Shown: positions 1 through 10,678 of the stretch, piece after piece
Numbering within the stretch: position 1 is the first letter of the stretch
Layout of the letters: each line of letters opens with the position of its first letter
Origin: Orthonyx spaldingii
Lineage: Eukaryota; Chordata; Aves; Passeriformes; Orthonychidae
Length of the DNA: 64,000 nt
Reading direction: 5' to 3'
Assembly: GCA_013397795.1 (NCBI GenBank)
Contig: VZTJ01005978.1
Span: 108,168 to 172,167 of the forward strand
Program-made: the position numbers and the translations under genes
The notes under the pieces: generated by a model
Database searches by the model: none
Seen by the model: only the letters and a program-made list of their open reading frames with translations
What the model was told of the DNA's origin: nothing

Positions 1-208
1 NNNNNNNNNNNNNNNNNNNNNNNNNNNNNNNNNNNNNNNNNNNNNNNNNNNNNNNNNNNNNNNNNNNNNNNNNNNNNNNNNNNNNNNNNNNNNNNNNNNN
101 NNNNNNNNNNNNNNNNNNNNNNNNNNNNNNNNNNNNNNNNNNNNNNNNNNNNNNNNNNNNNNNNNNNNNNNNNNNNNNNNNNNNNNNNNNNNNNNNNNNN
201 NNNNNNNN
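1..208. other. assembly gap
   Basis: The window opens with 208 undetermined bases. The first real bases (209-229) are a short C/T-only tract, a common kind of sequence at contig ends. Nothing can be said about the gap contents. Confidence 0.99.
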
Positions 209-229
209 CCCTTTCCCTTCCCTTCCCCT

Positions 230-505
230 GAAGTCAGAAGGCTTATGGCAGTGAGTTTTCCTTGAAATAAGAACGTTTATGCTGATCATTATCCATAATC
301 TTGAAATAAACTGCTGTAAACAACAGCCAGGTTGTTTCCAAAGTGACTCCCTCAAGTTTCCTGCTCCATTATCCAAAAAAACCTCATCTTATGCTGCATC
401 TGCTGCTCAGCAGAGAGACCAATGGCACCTCACGGCTTTATTCAGCCATTTCCCTCTGTGACACCTGCAGGAAAGTGTGGGTGAGAGATCTCTCATATCC
501 AAAAT
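230..505. other. single-copy noncoding stretch
   Basis: I see no gene, repeat family or RNA structure here. The short open frames are not supported by any recognisable domain. Confidence 0.6.
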
Positions 506-557
506 ACCATGGAAAGGCTTGGGTTGGAAGGGAACTTAAAGATCATCTCCTTCCAAA
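506..557 (-). mobile_element. CR1 LINE fragment, 3' end only
   Basis: The text GGGTTGGAAGGGAACTTAAA followed by GATCATCTCCTTCCAA matches the antisense of the bird CR1 3' UTR. Only about 50 bases survive; after TTCCAA the sequence stops looking like CR1. It is either very strongly 5'-truncated or eroded. Confidence 0.7.
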
Positions 558-3180
558 GATGCAGGTGGAGGAGGAGGTGAGACAGGAGCTCTGGCAGACA
601 CAGTGTTCTCCCAGCAGCTTTTACCTCAGGGCAACCAAGGTAAACCAAAGAACCAAGAAATGCCCCCGCTGTGACACAGAAAATAAACCCAAGGTGCCAG
701 CCTGTGTTTCTTGGCTCGTTTAAAATTGGAGCACAGACATCACAATGTATGGATGAGATGAAACCTACTGTGTCTACCAAGTGCAAAATTAGACAAATGT
801 TGTCTCCTGGGTAAGAACAGGGGTGTCACCACCTCCTCTCTCACTGTGGGATTGAACAGAAAGGAGCCTCACTAAGTTCTCATGGGGAAAAATCCAGCCT
901 GGAGCTACACCCTCTGGCCACTGCAGGTGTTTCTTCCCAGCACAGTGGTGGCTGCTGGGAGCTGTGAGTGGTACAGAAAGCTCAGCACCCCAAAACCAGC
1001 TCCTGCCACGCATGACTTGTCAGAATCCAAATCCTTTACAGGCTCCAGAGCCCACAGTCCAAGCTAAGAAAGGCTGCCCCATCCAGCATCTGTTTCCATG
1101 TAGCTTAGGGGGAAACGAGATGGATGTCTCCTCATCTTGCTCCCTAGGTCATTAGGAGCTGTGAGGATCAGTTTAGCACATACTCAGTTTGGGAAGTCAC
1201 CAGGGACCCGCTCGTGGGGTTATTACCCTGTACAACCAACCCTTGCTGCTGGTGCTGCTTCTCCGCCTCTCCAGGAAGTTAAATCTGGTCCCTGGGCACT
1301 TCAGCAAATACAAATGGAACGCTCTTCCCCTCCCAGCATAACCTACCCTCTTCTCTCCAGCTGCCTATTACAGTTAAAGTAAAAATCCATAGGGGGAAGT
1401 TCAGCGCAAACAAACCAAAGCTGAAAATCCACAAAAGGAAATGTGACACCCACAAGCCAAAGGGGTTGGCAGGCAGCAGCAGCCCCTCTCTGTCATGTTA
1501 ACGAGTCATTCATTCCAAATCCCTGCTCTGACAGGTGATCTCCTTTTCCTTCTGCTCCTCCTCTCCCTGGAAAAGCCCCTGAGCAGTGCGGCTGCCAATC
1601 TTCAGCATTCTTGTAATGCAATTAATGGAATGTTCCTTCTCTTCGAAGAGGCATGCTGGTGAAAATACACTGTTCTGCTCTTGTGTTTATTCAAGTGTTC
1701 CCTGCTGGCTTCACCTCTGCCCCGGGAGACTGGGATATGGTTCCCAGAGCCGCTTCTTTTGGGATTAAGCACCCACAATAACCACGGGCACCAGAGGAGC
1801 TGCTGCTTCCCTGAGGAGAGAGAAAACCTCCCTGTGGTGTGGATTCTTGCCTGCAATCACAGCAAAGCCCACCTGAGATCCAATGCTATCATTGGACAAA
1901 TACCCTCATGCCAAAAATCTTTGCATGGCAGATAAAACAGGTCTGTCAAAGACCAGAGCTTCTAAAGCAGCAGCATGGATTTGAGACCCACTTTATTTCC
2001 TTGCCTCAGGCCTTTTGATGAGGGTTCCTTGTGAGAGGACATGGCTGGGGCTCCTTGTGCACAGTTTAAAGGAAAGTGAACATCGCCGAAGCCACTGCAG
2101 TTTGTTATCTCCTCCCAAACCAGGGCTGTTTTATTTATATTTAGGGCCATCACCTAAAAGCTTTGCAAGCTAAAATAAAACTGGTCTGGAAGGAGTTGTG
2201 AGATTGCTGTGAAAAGGCAGCTTGAAAATAGATCCTGGCTGAAAGGAAAACTTCTCTTGGGAAACTTTCATGTCCTGATGTGGAACAAACCCAGCAGGTT
2301 TGCTTTCAGCGCCTGCTGAGCTCTCGCAGGCATCGTGGGTGTTAAAGGTCCTGGTGTCACACAAACCTGCTGTGGGAAAGGGGCCTGGGCCACATCCTGA
2401 CAAACATCTTTCCCACACGTGACAAGAGGGGAGAGTTCCTCACCAGAAGTAATTCCCACGTGCAGCTCCCCAAGTGGCAAAGTTTTAATATTTTTAATCT
2501 TTTTTAATCCACGTGTCTTTAAAACCCTTCCCATCTGCTCCCACCAGTGCCACAGTACACGCAAAGTCTCAGGGCTCCCCAGCTCAGAATTCCCATTTAC
2601 TACCTCAAATCTCTGTCAAGTCCAATATTCTTCTGTAATTTTTCCACCTTGGAGCTGCTTTTTTGGGAGCTTCATTTTTTTCCTTCTCATTCAGCCACTC
2701 AGCACTTCGTTTGTCCTTTCAGTGCTGTTCTTCCCATCCTGGTGCACTTTTCCCATGGCTTATATCCCTTCCCCTGAAGCCAACCAAATCCTCTAAATCA
2801 ATTAATTAACCTTCTCTTCTAAATCTCATCCTCAAAGCTTCTTTTCCTGCTGCAGTCCGAGGTGTCCCACACTGGCTGCTGCTCCATGATGTCCCCAGTG
2901 CTGGCCACCAGCTCCCATCATCAGTGGCCACTGCAGAGCCCAGTCACCTGCTTGGATCTCCTCTTGAAAGATCCAGGAGCACCCTGAAGGCTGAAAAAGA
3001 GCATTTTTCAGAGCCTGGTTGGATGGAGGACTGTGACAGGAGGGTGTGGCAGCTCTTCCCAGATATCCAGACGGGAAAATTCCAGTGCTGGGATGGCAGG
3101 AGGTGAAGCAGCACCACAAACTCTCACCCTCACAGCAGTACAGAGGGAACCAGGTCTGCACGTGCTGCACTCTTGCTCGA
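558..3180. other. single-copy noncoding DNA
   Basis: No coding exon, tRNA or known repeat is recognised over 2.6 kb. Open frames reach at most 133 codons (2832-3233, minus) and show no domain. Composition is mixed, with a T-rich patch around 2480-2520. Confidence 0.6.
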
Positions 3181-3434
3181 TGTCGCTGTTGAGCCGATGT
3201 CGAAACAAAGAGGCACACGAGAGCAATTGCCAAGAAAAGGGAATTATTTATTTAAATGCAGCTTTTATATACAAAATGAACGCCCACTGGGATTGGCCAC
3301 AGCCGTCCGCCCCCCCAGGGCTGGTTGGCCACAGACATTCACCGCCTGTTCCCGAGGAGCTCTGAACACCTTATCTTCTGTTTACCATAAACAGATAGAT
3401 TTTCTCATGAGAAAGAGGTTTCTGTGCTATCACA
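3181..3434 (-). mobile_element. solo LTR, ERVK-like, same family as 9222-9473
   Basis: On the minus strand this 254-bp unit starts TGTGATAGCACAG and ends GCGACA, the TG...CA form of retroviral LTRs. It aligns end to end with the plus-strand LTR at 9222-9473. It carries a TATA box, a poly(A) signal and one intact CCAAT box, all on the minus strand. The flanking hexamers are GCTCGA (left) and GCTCCC (right), a possible decayed 6-bp target duplication (4 of 6 match). No internal viral gene adjoins it, so it is most likely a solo LTR left by recombination. The class is inferred from the 6-bp duplication of its sister copy. Confidence 0.85.
3247..3296 (-). promoter_or_regulatory. LTR promoter elements: CCAAT, TATA, poly(A) signal
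   Basis: Read on the minus strand, CCAAT lies at 3292-3296, TATATAAAAG at 3262-3271 and AATAAA at 3247-3252, the normal U3-R order. The distal CCAAT seen in the sister LTR is changed here to CCAAC (3324-3328). Whether it still drives transcription cannot be told from sequence. Confidence 0.6.
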
Positions 3435-5658
3435 GCTCCCATCTCCCATTCCTCAGCTTTTCCATGTGCTGGGCTGAGGTGATCTGAGCTGTGCTGATGG
3501 ATCCCACTCGGGAGCTTCCCGAGGAGCCCACATCAGGGCAGAAGCCACCAAAACCCAGAAGAGCACAGAAGTTTGAAAGAGAAAACCACTTCTCAAGCAA
3601 TTTATTTCCCAATCCTTTCAAGGCCACCTCATTTCAGGTGTGTTTGACACCTCCTTGTCCTCTGCAGAAGGTGCAAAACGTGTCAGGAGAGAGAGAAAAA
3701 AAGGTGGGAAAAACCAATTTGCTCTAACTTCATTTCTGTAAGCGTCACTTACTGAGTGAAACATTATTGGGAAAGGCCCCTGTTGGAAATGCAGATTTGT
3801 GGGCCATTTACAAGTCATTTCACCCCTGCATGAAGTGCTGCTTCAGGTCACAGGTGGCTTCTGGGCACTGATTCCTACAGTGACATTTTTCAGTCCTTTT
3901 CTAAAGAAATATGAAAGCCAAACTGCTGACATTCAGAGCTTCCTACTCAGATATATTTTTGCCAGGGGAAAAAAAAAATATGTGTGTGGTTTAATCACTA
4001 ATCAAACACACAGAAAGTTATTTACCCACCAGAGGATTGTTTTATCCTGTTAGATCTGTGGAAATACATTCATATTTTTGTTTGCTATGTAAATCAACAT
4101 GGAAAATGTTTCTCTATTGGTCCAAAAGGGATGTTTTGCACTTTTTCCCTTTTATTTCCCAAAATTTTAACTTCTTAATGTGAGAAGGAGAAGTGATTTC
4201 TTAACAAAATCAAAATTTCCTTCAGGGAAGATCTTGGACTTACCTGTTAATTAATGAAGTAGATTTCCCTCCAGGAAAAATCAACTGGTTTGACCCTAAA
4301 TTCCTTCCCAGCCTTTAGAGGCCTCTGCCTGTCACAGGTGGAGAGAGAGGAGAGTGGTGGGAACGTGACACTGGTTGGAAGGGAAGAATTGACAGCAGGA
4401 AATGCTGCACTGTCCCTTTTCTCCCCCTCCTCAGGTTGCATTGGTTGTCTGTCCACACAAAGCAAACTCAGATGAAAGGGCCTCAGAAGTCCCTGGACAA
4501 AAAGTGAAGCAGGCAGAGCCCAGAAACTTCTCCATGAGCTCAGGAGGTCAAACCCTGCTGTGCCAGCAGCTCGTGTCCCACCCGTCCCCGATGGCAAAGG
4601 CTGTGCCAGGGCGTTGGGACCTGTGCAAAGCCACCCCTGGGGCCTGGGAGGTTTGCATGGGGCAGGAGGAGCCATCACCACAGGCTTTTCTCCTCTTCTC
4701 TTTTTTTCTCTTTATTGTTTGCTTCACTTTATTAAAAAAAAAAAAAAGGAAGTCTTTCTGGAGTGATTTAGCAGTATTTATAATAACTTCTCACAAAGTT
4801 GGGGGCCACATTTCACTTAGCTCTGAAATATAGAAAGAGCTTGTTTACCTTTTTTCCATTGGAATCAAATCTGCCCTGTTTCCATGGCAACTCCAACACT
4901 TCCCAGTTCTAACTGTTGCACAGGCAGCAAGTGTTTAACCCTTGGAAGTGTGTGGAGCTGAATCTTTTGGAATCAATACCAAAATAATTACCCTTCATTG
5001 TGTTGTCAGGCTGCCTCTGACAAAGGATGGTGCAGGGTTTTTGTCCTGTTTTGTGAAAAATATCCTGCCCAAGTGGCTTTATTAACTCAGGTGAGGAAGA
5101 GAAGCAAGGAGTCATCGGTATGCCTGGATTTATGGCCAGGGTGATGCATCAGTGATAGAAAAAGGTTTCAGCGTGGAGAACTCGCAGTGATAAAACCCCA
5201 AATCTAAGAAATTAACTGAAGATATGTGGGATCCTTAACCAAGCCCATAAGGACAAGTTTGTTTTTAGAATGGCTTGATATCACGCAAGCCCCAGGTTGG
5301 CACCTGCCATAGGTGGCACTCGCAGTGTGGTCACGTCCCTGGAAGTGTCCATAAAAAACCTGCTTATCTTACTTCTTCTGCCTCCCAGTCTTCACTCCAC
5401 ACAACCCCCTTCTTTCACAGCAGGACCTGAAGCAGCTCCTGGGACATTCCCCTTCCTTCTGGCTGGAATTTGCCCATTCCCAGCTGGGTAGTGCCATGCA
5501 GATAACTCCGGAAAAGATATCTAAACATCCTCAGCTTTTAGGATGGTGGTGGTCTGGATTTAAGTGCTGTGACTAAACAAAAGGCTGAAATATGCTGTGT
5601 CAGATCTTCTCTGGTGATGAAAAATTCAATGAGACTCAATTATAAATCTCAACCTAGA
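3435..5658. other. single-copy noncoding DNA
   Basis: No gene or repeat family is recognised. A 14-base A run lies at 4734-4747. The largest open frames (about 144 codons, 4247-4681 minus; 4402-4833 plus) overlap each other on opposite strands and look like chance frames in GC-rich DNA. Confidence 0.6.
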
Positions 5659-6200
5659 GAATCATAGAATCCAGAACGCTTTGGGGTGGAAAGGACCTTA
5701 AAGCCCATCCAGCCATGGGCAGGGACACCTTCCACTATCCCAGGCTGCTCCAAGCCCCCAGCGTCCAACCTGGCCTTGGACACTGCCAGGGATCCAGGGG
5801 CAGTCACAGCTTCTCTGGGCACCCTGTGCCAGGGCCTGCCCACCCTCACAGGGAACAATTCCTTCCCAATATCCCATCCATCCCTGCCCTTTGGCAGTGG
5901 GAAGCTATTCCCCTTGTCCTGGCACTACAGTTCCTGATGAATTGCCCCTCTCCAGTTCCCTGGAGCCCCTGCAGACCCTGGAAGGTGCTGTGAGGTCTCC
6001 ACACAACCTTCTCTTCTCCAGGCTGAACATTCCCAGCTCTCCCAGCCTGGCTCCACAGGGGAGGTACTCCAGTATCCTCAACAATTCTGTGGCCTCCTCT
6101 GGACTTGCTCCAGCTGTTCCACATCCTTCTTGTGTTGGGGGCACCAGACACAGCACTGCAGGTGGGGTCTCACTCGTTTAGAGTCAGAATTCCCTGCGCC
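5659..6200 (-). mobile_element. CR1 LINE, 5'-truncated
   Basis: It begins with the antisense CR1 tail (GAATCATAGAATCC), then shows the typical blocks: GGAAAGGACCTTAAAGCCCA, ATGGGCAGGGACACCTTCCA, TTCTCTGGGCACCCTGTGCC and TTCTCTTCCAGGCTGAACAT-like text near 6010. The match fades after GGTGGGGTCTCAC at about 6170. About 540 bp of the 3' end remain; the reverse transcriptase part is absent, as for nearly all CR1 copies. The right boundary is uncertain by tens of bases. Confidence 0.9.
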
Positions 6201-7227
6201 AGAAATCAGCCTCACTGCTCTCCTTGACTTCAAACAGAGGGTCTGGTGAGGTGGAAAATTTCCAATGTTTCTGTATTTGCTGCTTTCTGAACTCCAGAGC
6301 AGGGGCACCCATCCTTTCAGACTTCATTACATCCCGTAAATTGGGCATTGCTTTTGGGAAGCATCACTGGAAAAATACTGTCTCAGGAAGGAGAAGGCAA
6401 AGTAGGAAAAGAATAAAGAAAACAATTGAAAAGGACAAAAGCAATTAAAGAGTTAAAGTATCCCGTTTTGAAGTCAGGAGTGAGTCATGAAGAGCCCTTT
6501 TCTCCCCTGAGCTAAACTGAGTGTGTGTGTGGCTAGACTTGCAAACAGTCTCTCTGGTAAGAGAGGTCTCTTCAGCAGGATATTTTTCCCAAAAAAAACA
6601 CTTTCAAAAATCTGTATTAATCTTTTCACACGTGCTGGAGGCCTCTTTGTTGTGTCCAGGTGTAGAGGTCAGAAGAGCTGTTGATGTTTGCAGCCACATT
6701 CCTGTGCCCCTGTGCCCTCTGTGCTCAGACCAGGCTGCCAGCTTCCCCCAGCAGCAGGGAACTCCAGGCAGTGGCCACATCCCAGCCTGGGTGTGAAGAA
6801 CAGGACAGCACATTTTCCTTGGAGGAAACACTCCCATTTTCATGAAGGAGCATTGATTTTGGCCCATCTCTTTGCTCATCACCTGCAGCTCCTGTGGTAA
6901 CAAGTCCAAGAGGAAAAGTTGCACAAAGCAGGAGGGAAACTGGCCTTGGATAATGCCTTATAAAAGGGGTTGTGGCAGGACTAAAGCAGCTCAGGGAGCT
7001 TTTCTATGGGCTTTGCAGAGCTTCCCATGAGTTATTTTTCTTCTGTGGATCTACAGAATCCGTAACATTTGTGGAGCTGGTTGTTGCTTGCATGAGACTA
7101 AATAATCCCTATCCCTAAGTAATGGCCCTCAGATGAATTTCAGTGACCACACTGCTAAGGAAAATAGCATCTTTCTCAAAGTTTTAAGCACTGGTTTGGG
7201 GAAAAAACTTGCGTTCTTCAAAATCAT
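6201..7227. other. single-copy noncoding DNA
   Basis: Nothing recognisable as a gene. The first tens of bases may still be decayed CR1. A short (GT)n run lies near 6521-6532. Confidence 0.55.
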
Positions 7228-7355
7228 TGTAAAATCTTGTTTAGAACATGGTGCTGATAACTCCAAGATCCAGGGTTCAATTCCTGTATAGGCCATTCAC
7301 CGAAGAGTTGGACTCAATGATCCGTGTGGGTCAGCTCAGAATGGTCTGGGATTCT
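7228..7355 (+). mobile_element. tRNA-Ile-derived SINE with CR1-like tail (TguSINE1 type)
   Basis: The left half follows a tRNA-Ile gene from the anticodon stem on: ACATGGTGCTGATAACTCCA, then a B-box-like GGTTCAATTCC (7274-7284) and an acceptor-like TATAGGCCA. The right half, AGAGTTGGACTCAATGATCC then GTGTGGGTC and TCAGAATGGTCTGGGATTCT, matches the 3' end of a CR1 subfamily. A tRNA-Ile head joined to a CR1 tail is known from the passerine SINE TguSINE1, mobilised by CR1 enzymes. The A box is not recognisable, so the copy is old or 5'-truncated. It is not a functional tRNA gene. Confidence 0.8.
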
Positions 7356-9221
7356 GCTGCTGGGGCCAAGGAAGGGAAAAAAGGAGCAAAAAAAGGCTCC
7401 AAACTGGACAGATTGCAAGTCTAATTCTATATATTCTGGATGGTCTCTGAGTCTTTTTAAATACCTCATATTTCAGAACTAAAGGCACAAAGAGAGTGAG
7501 GAACGACAGGCAACACCCCAAAAGGAAAGGAAAGCCCTACATGCCACAACACCCTGACTCCGTAAATATCCCACCAGAGCACACTCCAGCTGATTCACTG
7601 GCAGACAAATCTCTCCCTGGGAATAACCACAGATTTCCCTCAGACTCTTGTTTTCCAGCATCCAGTCTGAGAAGGGTTTGAAACAGATAAATTCCCGTTT
7701 CCTGGCAGAGGAGCTGAGGACACAACCCTGCAGGTTGACCAGTGTGAGGATTCCATGCAAGTGCAGTGATTCCAGACTGGGATTGCAGCAGGCAGGGGTC
7801 AGGGTGAGAAACAGTGGTTGTTCCCCCTGGAGAAATGTGAGAAGAGCAGGAGAATATCCCATCCAGCCCACAGACCTGAAGCTGTCTTATTGGCATTCCC
7901 AGGGAATGCTTGCAGGGAAAAAGGGAGGAAGTGAAAGGAAAATGAATGTATAAACAGCTGCAAAGCCCACCAATGGATGCATTTTCAGGGAGTAAAGATG
8001 GAGCTGCCTGTGGGTTTGCAATGCAGAGGTATTCAGGCAGAATTCCTCAATTTCACTGCCAGACAAAAAGTCAGTGCAAGACAAATAAAGTGTCAGAGGG
8101 ATAAATAAAGAGGAAATTACTATCAGGGATCCTTAGGGGGAAAAAAAGACCAACACACATAAAGCCAAAAAGTCACAAAATTGCCAAAAGTGACAAGATA
8201 ACATTGGTTGCACCACTGAAATTATTCTTTAGTGCTGTGATCTATAAGGATGATAACCAAAGTATGAAATTAAGCTGGCAAGGCAAATTCATATTAAAGG
8301 CAAGGTGGATTAATAGGGAACCTGCCCTTATGTGGTTTTCTGGGGTGGATGTTTAACTGAAGCAAAACATATCAAAATATTGGATATTCTGATGTGATCT
8401 GTGTTTTCTGATGTGATCCTTGAGGGTGGATTGCATTGTAAGGTTTATTTCCATCAAATCCAAAACATAGATGGTCCTCTACAACACACACACAAGGTTT
8501 TACCTTCTACCTCTGAGGTCAGGAGAAAGAACCATTTGACTTTCAAAAGCTGATTTTAAAACTCAAGCCATGCCAAGTATTAGCGAGAAGGGTTTGTTTT
8601 CTTAAAATATGTGGGCAATTGGAACGAGCATCACTGCACTACAGCAACCCTTTCATTGAACCCAGACTTATTGAGCTTAACTGCCTGTACACTAATTAAA
8701 GCATCTCTCATCCTGTTTGTCCTATTCAGCACTACACTGCCAGCTCAGAATGGCTTTCACAAAGCCCAGGCAGTGATAAGTGTTAATGGTATTTTATTAT
8801 TTCTCAACTGCAATGAAGATATTTCTCTGGCTGCAGGCAAAAGCCTCCAGGGAGGAAAAGAAATGCCTGAGAGTGGGAACATGGCCTCACAGCATTGCTG
8901 CTCCACCAGCCGCACTCTGAAGTCTGCCCTTAAAGCTTCCCACTGCTGCTCAGGCAATGGAAAGACATCCATACGTTCCCCTGGAAGCTGCCTTTGTGCA
9001 CTGTGGCTCTCCAGAGCCAGGGGCTCTGAGGGATGTGCAAGGAGCAAAGTGAATTTTTATTGGAAGGCCACATGAAGGAATGGGCAGTGGAGCTGATTCA
9101 GTGGCTGCCATCGGGGGGAAATGACAGGATCAGCTGGGCCAGGCAGAGTATTCATGGGACGCTGCTGGATATCAATAAGAGCCTTTGGAAAGAGGCAGTG
9201 GTGACTCAGGAGATGGATAGG
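7356..9221. other. single-copy noncoding DNA
   Basis: No gene recognised. A 154-codon open frame (8611-9075 plus) has no similarity I recognise and no exon-like boundaries. The last 150 bases lead directly into the LTR at 9222. Confidence 0.6.
9216..9221. repeat. 6-bp target site duplication, left (GATAGG)
   Basis: GATAGG directly precedes the TG of the LTR and is repeated exactly at 9474-9479 after its CA. A 6-bp duplication is the hallmark of ERVK-class integration. Confidence 0.85.
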
Positions 9222-9473
9222 TGTGACAGCACAGAAACCTCTTTCTCATGAGAAAATCTATCTGTTTATGGTAAACACAAGATAAGATGTTCAGAGCTCC
9301 TCGGGAACAGGCAGGAATGCCTGTGGCCAATCAGCCCCAGGGGGCAGAGGGCTGTGGCCAATCCCAGTAAGCGTTCATTTTGTATATAAAAGCTGCATTT
9401 AAATAAATAATTCCCTTTTCTTGGCAATCTCATCTTGTGTGCCTCTTGTTTCGACGTCAGCCCAATAGTGACA
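9222..9473 (+). mobile_element. solo LTR, ERVK-like, perfect target duplication
   Basis: This 252-bp LTR runs from TGTGACAGCACAG to AGTGACA and is bracketed by exact GATAGG hexamers. It has two CCAAT boxes 31 bp apart in a repeated TGTGGCCAATC context, a strong TATA box, and AATAAA just downstream. The minus-strand copy at 3181-3434 belongs to the same family. No gag, pol or env sequence lies on either side, so it is a solo LTR. The exact duplication suggests it is the younger of the two. Confidence 0.92.
9327..9407 (+). promoter_or_regulatory. LTR promoter: two CCAAT boxes, TATA box, AATAAA
   Basis: CCAAT lies at 9327-9331 and 9358-9362, TATATAAAAG at 9383-9392 and AATAAA at 9402-9407. The order and spacing fit a retroviral U3-R region, so the solo LTR could in principle start or end transcripts. 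There is no direct evidence that it does. Confidence 0.7.
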
Positions 9474-9479
9474 GATAGG
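9474..9479. repeat. 6-bp target site duplication, right (GATAGG)
   Basis: Exact copy of 9216-9221, immediately after the terminal CA of the LTR. Confidence 0.85.
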
Positions 9480-10351
9480 AATGGCCCTGTTGCTGTCAGG
9501 GGTGCCAAGGAACTCAGCAACCAGGAAACTCGAAGGCAGGACAGAGAAAGTGAGAAGGAAACAAAGAGCTGGGAAGCTTTCCTGTGTACCTGTCCCTTCA
9601 GGGCTCTGCAGGGCAGCAACCCCAGCTGCTGGACATGTCCAGGGCCAAGAACATCACTCCCTAACCCTGCTGCCACCCCCAGAGAGGCTCCCTCGTGTCC
9701 CACTTCCTCTCTGCACAGTGAGCAGACTCTGTCTGATCTGCTGAGATTGGCATTATACCAACGCCAGACATGGAATATTAATTAGGAAACTATGAAGTAG
9801 AGAAACATTCTGTAAAGAAAAACGCTGTCTCTTAGCAACTCAGCTTCTCCAGCCTCAAATAAAGAATTAGAATCTGACAATGTCACATTATTTCCCACAG
9901 TAAATTTGAAATTTGGCTTAATTAAAGCTTATGCTTTAGCTGGATTACCAAACAAGCAACTGGCAGCTACAGGGATAAATAGTTTTTGTCCGTCTATGTG
10001 GTGGGGATAAAAGTCCTGCGTTCAACAGTGCTGTGTATGAGACACGATTTATTTCAGGCAATTGCTCCAAGGATCTGAGCATTTCCATCCCCACTGAAGC
10101 CCAGATCAGCTCCCTGATGACCCTGAGTGTGCTGTGTTCAAGGACACACATACAGTGGCCAGGCCTTGAAGACGTAGAAAGAGATTCAAGAGAGGATGCA
10201 CTGACAGAATTTTACTCCCAGGACTCTGCAAACCCAAATTCCCATCAGGGTCTAATGGCAGTAAATGTCTAGGAATTCCTGAGATCCCGTGATTTTCCAC
10301 TCTTGTCAAAATAACATTTTGCTTGGAAGCCCATAGATGATGCTTCCAGTG
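9480..10351. other. single-copy noncoding DNA
   Basis: No gene or repeat family recognised. Frames of up to 116 codons on the plus strand have no recognisable content. Confidence 0.55.
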
Positions 10352-10678
10352 CCTAAAGGGAGACTTAAAAAGGCTGGAGAAGGATTTTCCATCAGGGCAT
10401 GGAGTGTCAGGACAAGTGAAAATGGTTTTAAGCTGAAGGGGACAGGGTTAGATGGGATATTGGGAAGAAATTCCTCCTTGTGCGGGTGGGGAGGTCCCGG
10501 CACAGGGTGCCCAGAGAAGCTGTGGCTGCCCCTGGATCCCTGGCAGTGTCCAAGACCAGGTTGGACACTGGAGCTTGGAGCAGCCTGGGACAGTGGAAGG
10601 TGTCCCTGCCCATGGCAGGGGGGGCACTGGATGGGCTTTGAGGTCCCTTCCAAGCCAAACCATTCTGGGATTCCATGG
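10352..10678 (+). mobile_element. CR1 LINE, 5'-truncated
   Basis: Sense-orientation CR1 3' end: AAAGGCTGGAGAAGGATTTT, AAGAAATTCCTCCTTGTG, GTGCCCAGAGAAGCTGTGG, GGAAGGTGTCCCTGCCCATG, ending CCAAACCATTCTGGGATTCC. The 5' cut is near 10352. No coding part is left. Confidence 0.9.

Noticed and set aside
209..229. Telomere-like or satellite repeat at the gap edge
   Set aside because: Only about 20 bases of irregular C/T sequence.
7228..7300. A functional tRNA-Ile gene
   Set aside because: The 5' half and A box are degraded and the sequence runs into a CR1 tail, so it is a SINE.
8611..9075. 154-codon plus-strand frame
   Set aside because: No recognisable similarity; 97-codon frame on the other strand; no promoter or splice context.
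3181..9473. A provirus bounded by the two related LTRs
   Set aside because: The LTRs are in opposite orientation and no gag, pol or env sequence lies between them.
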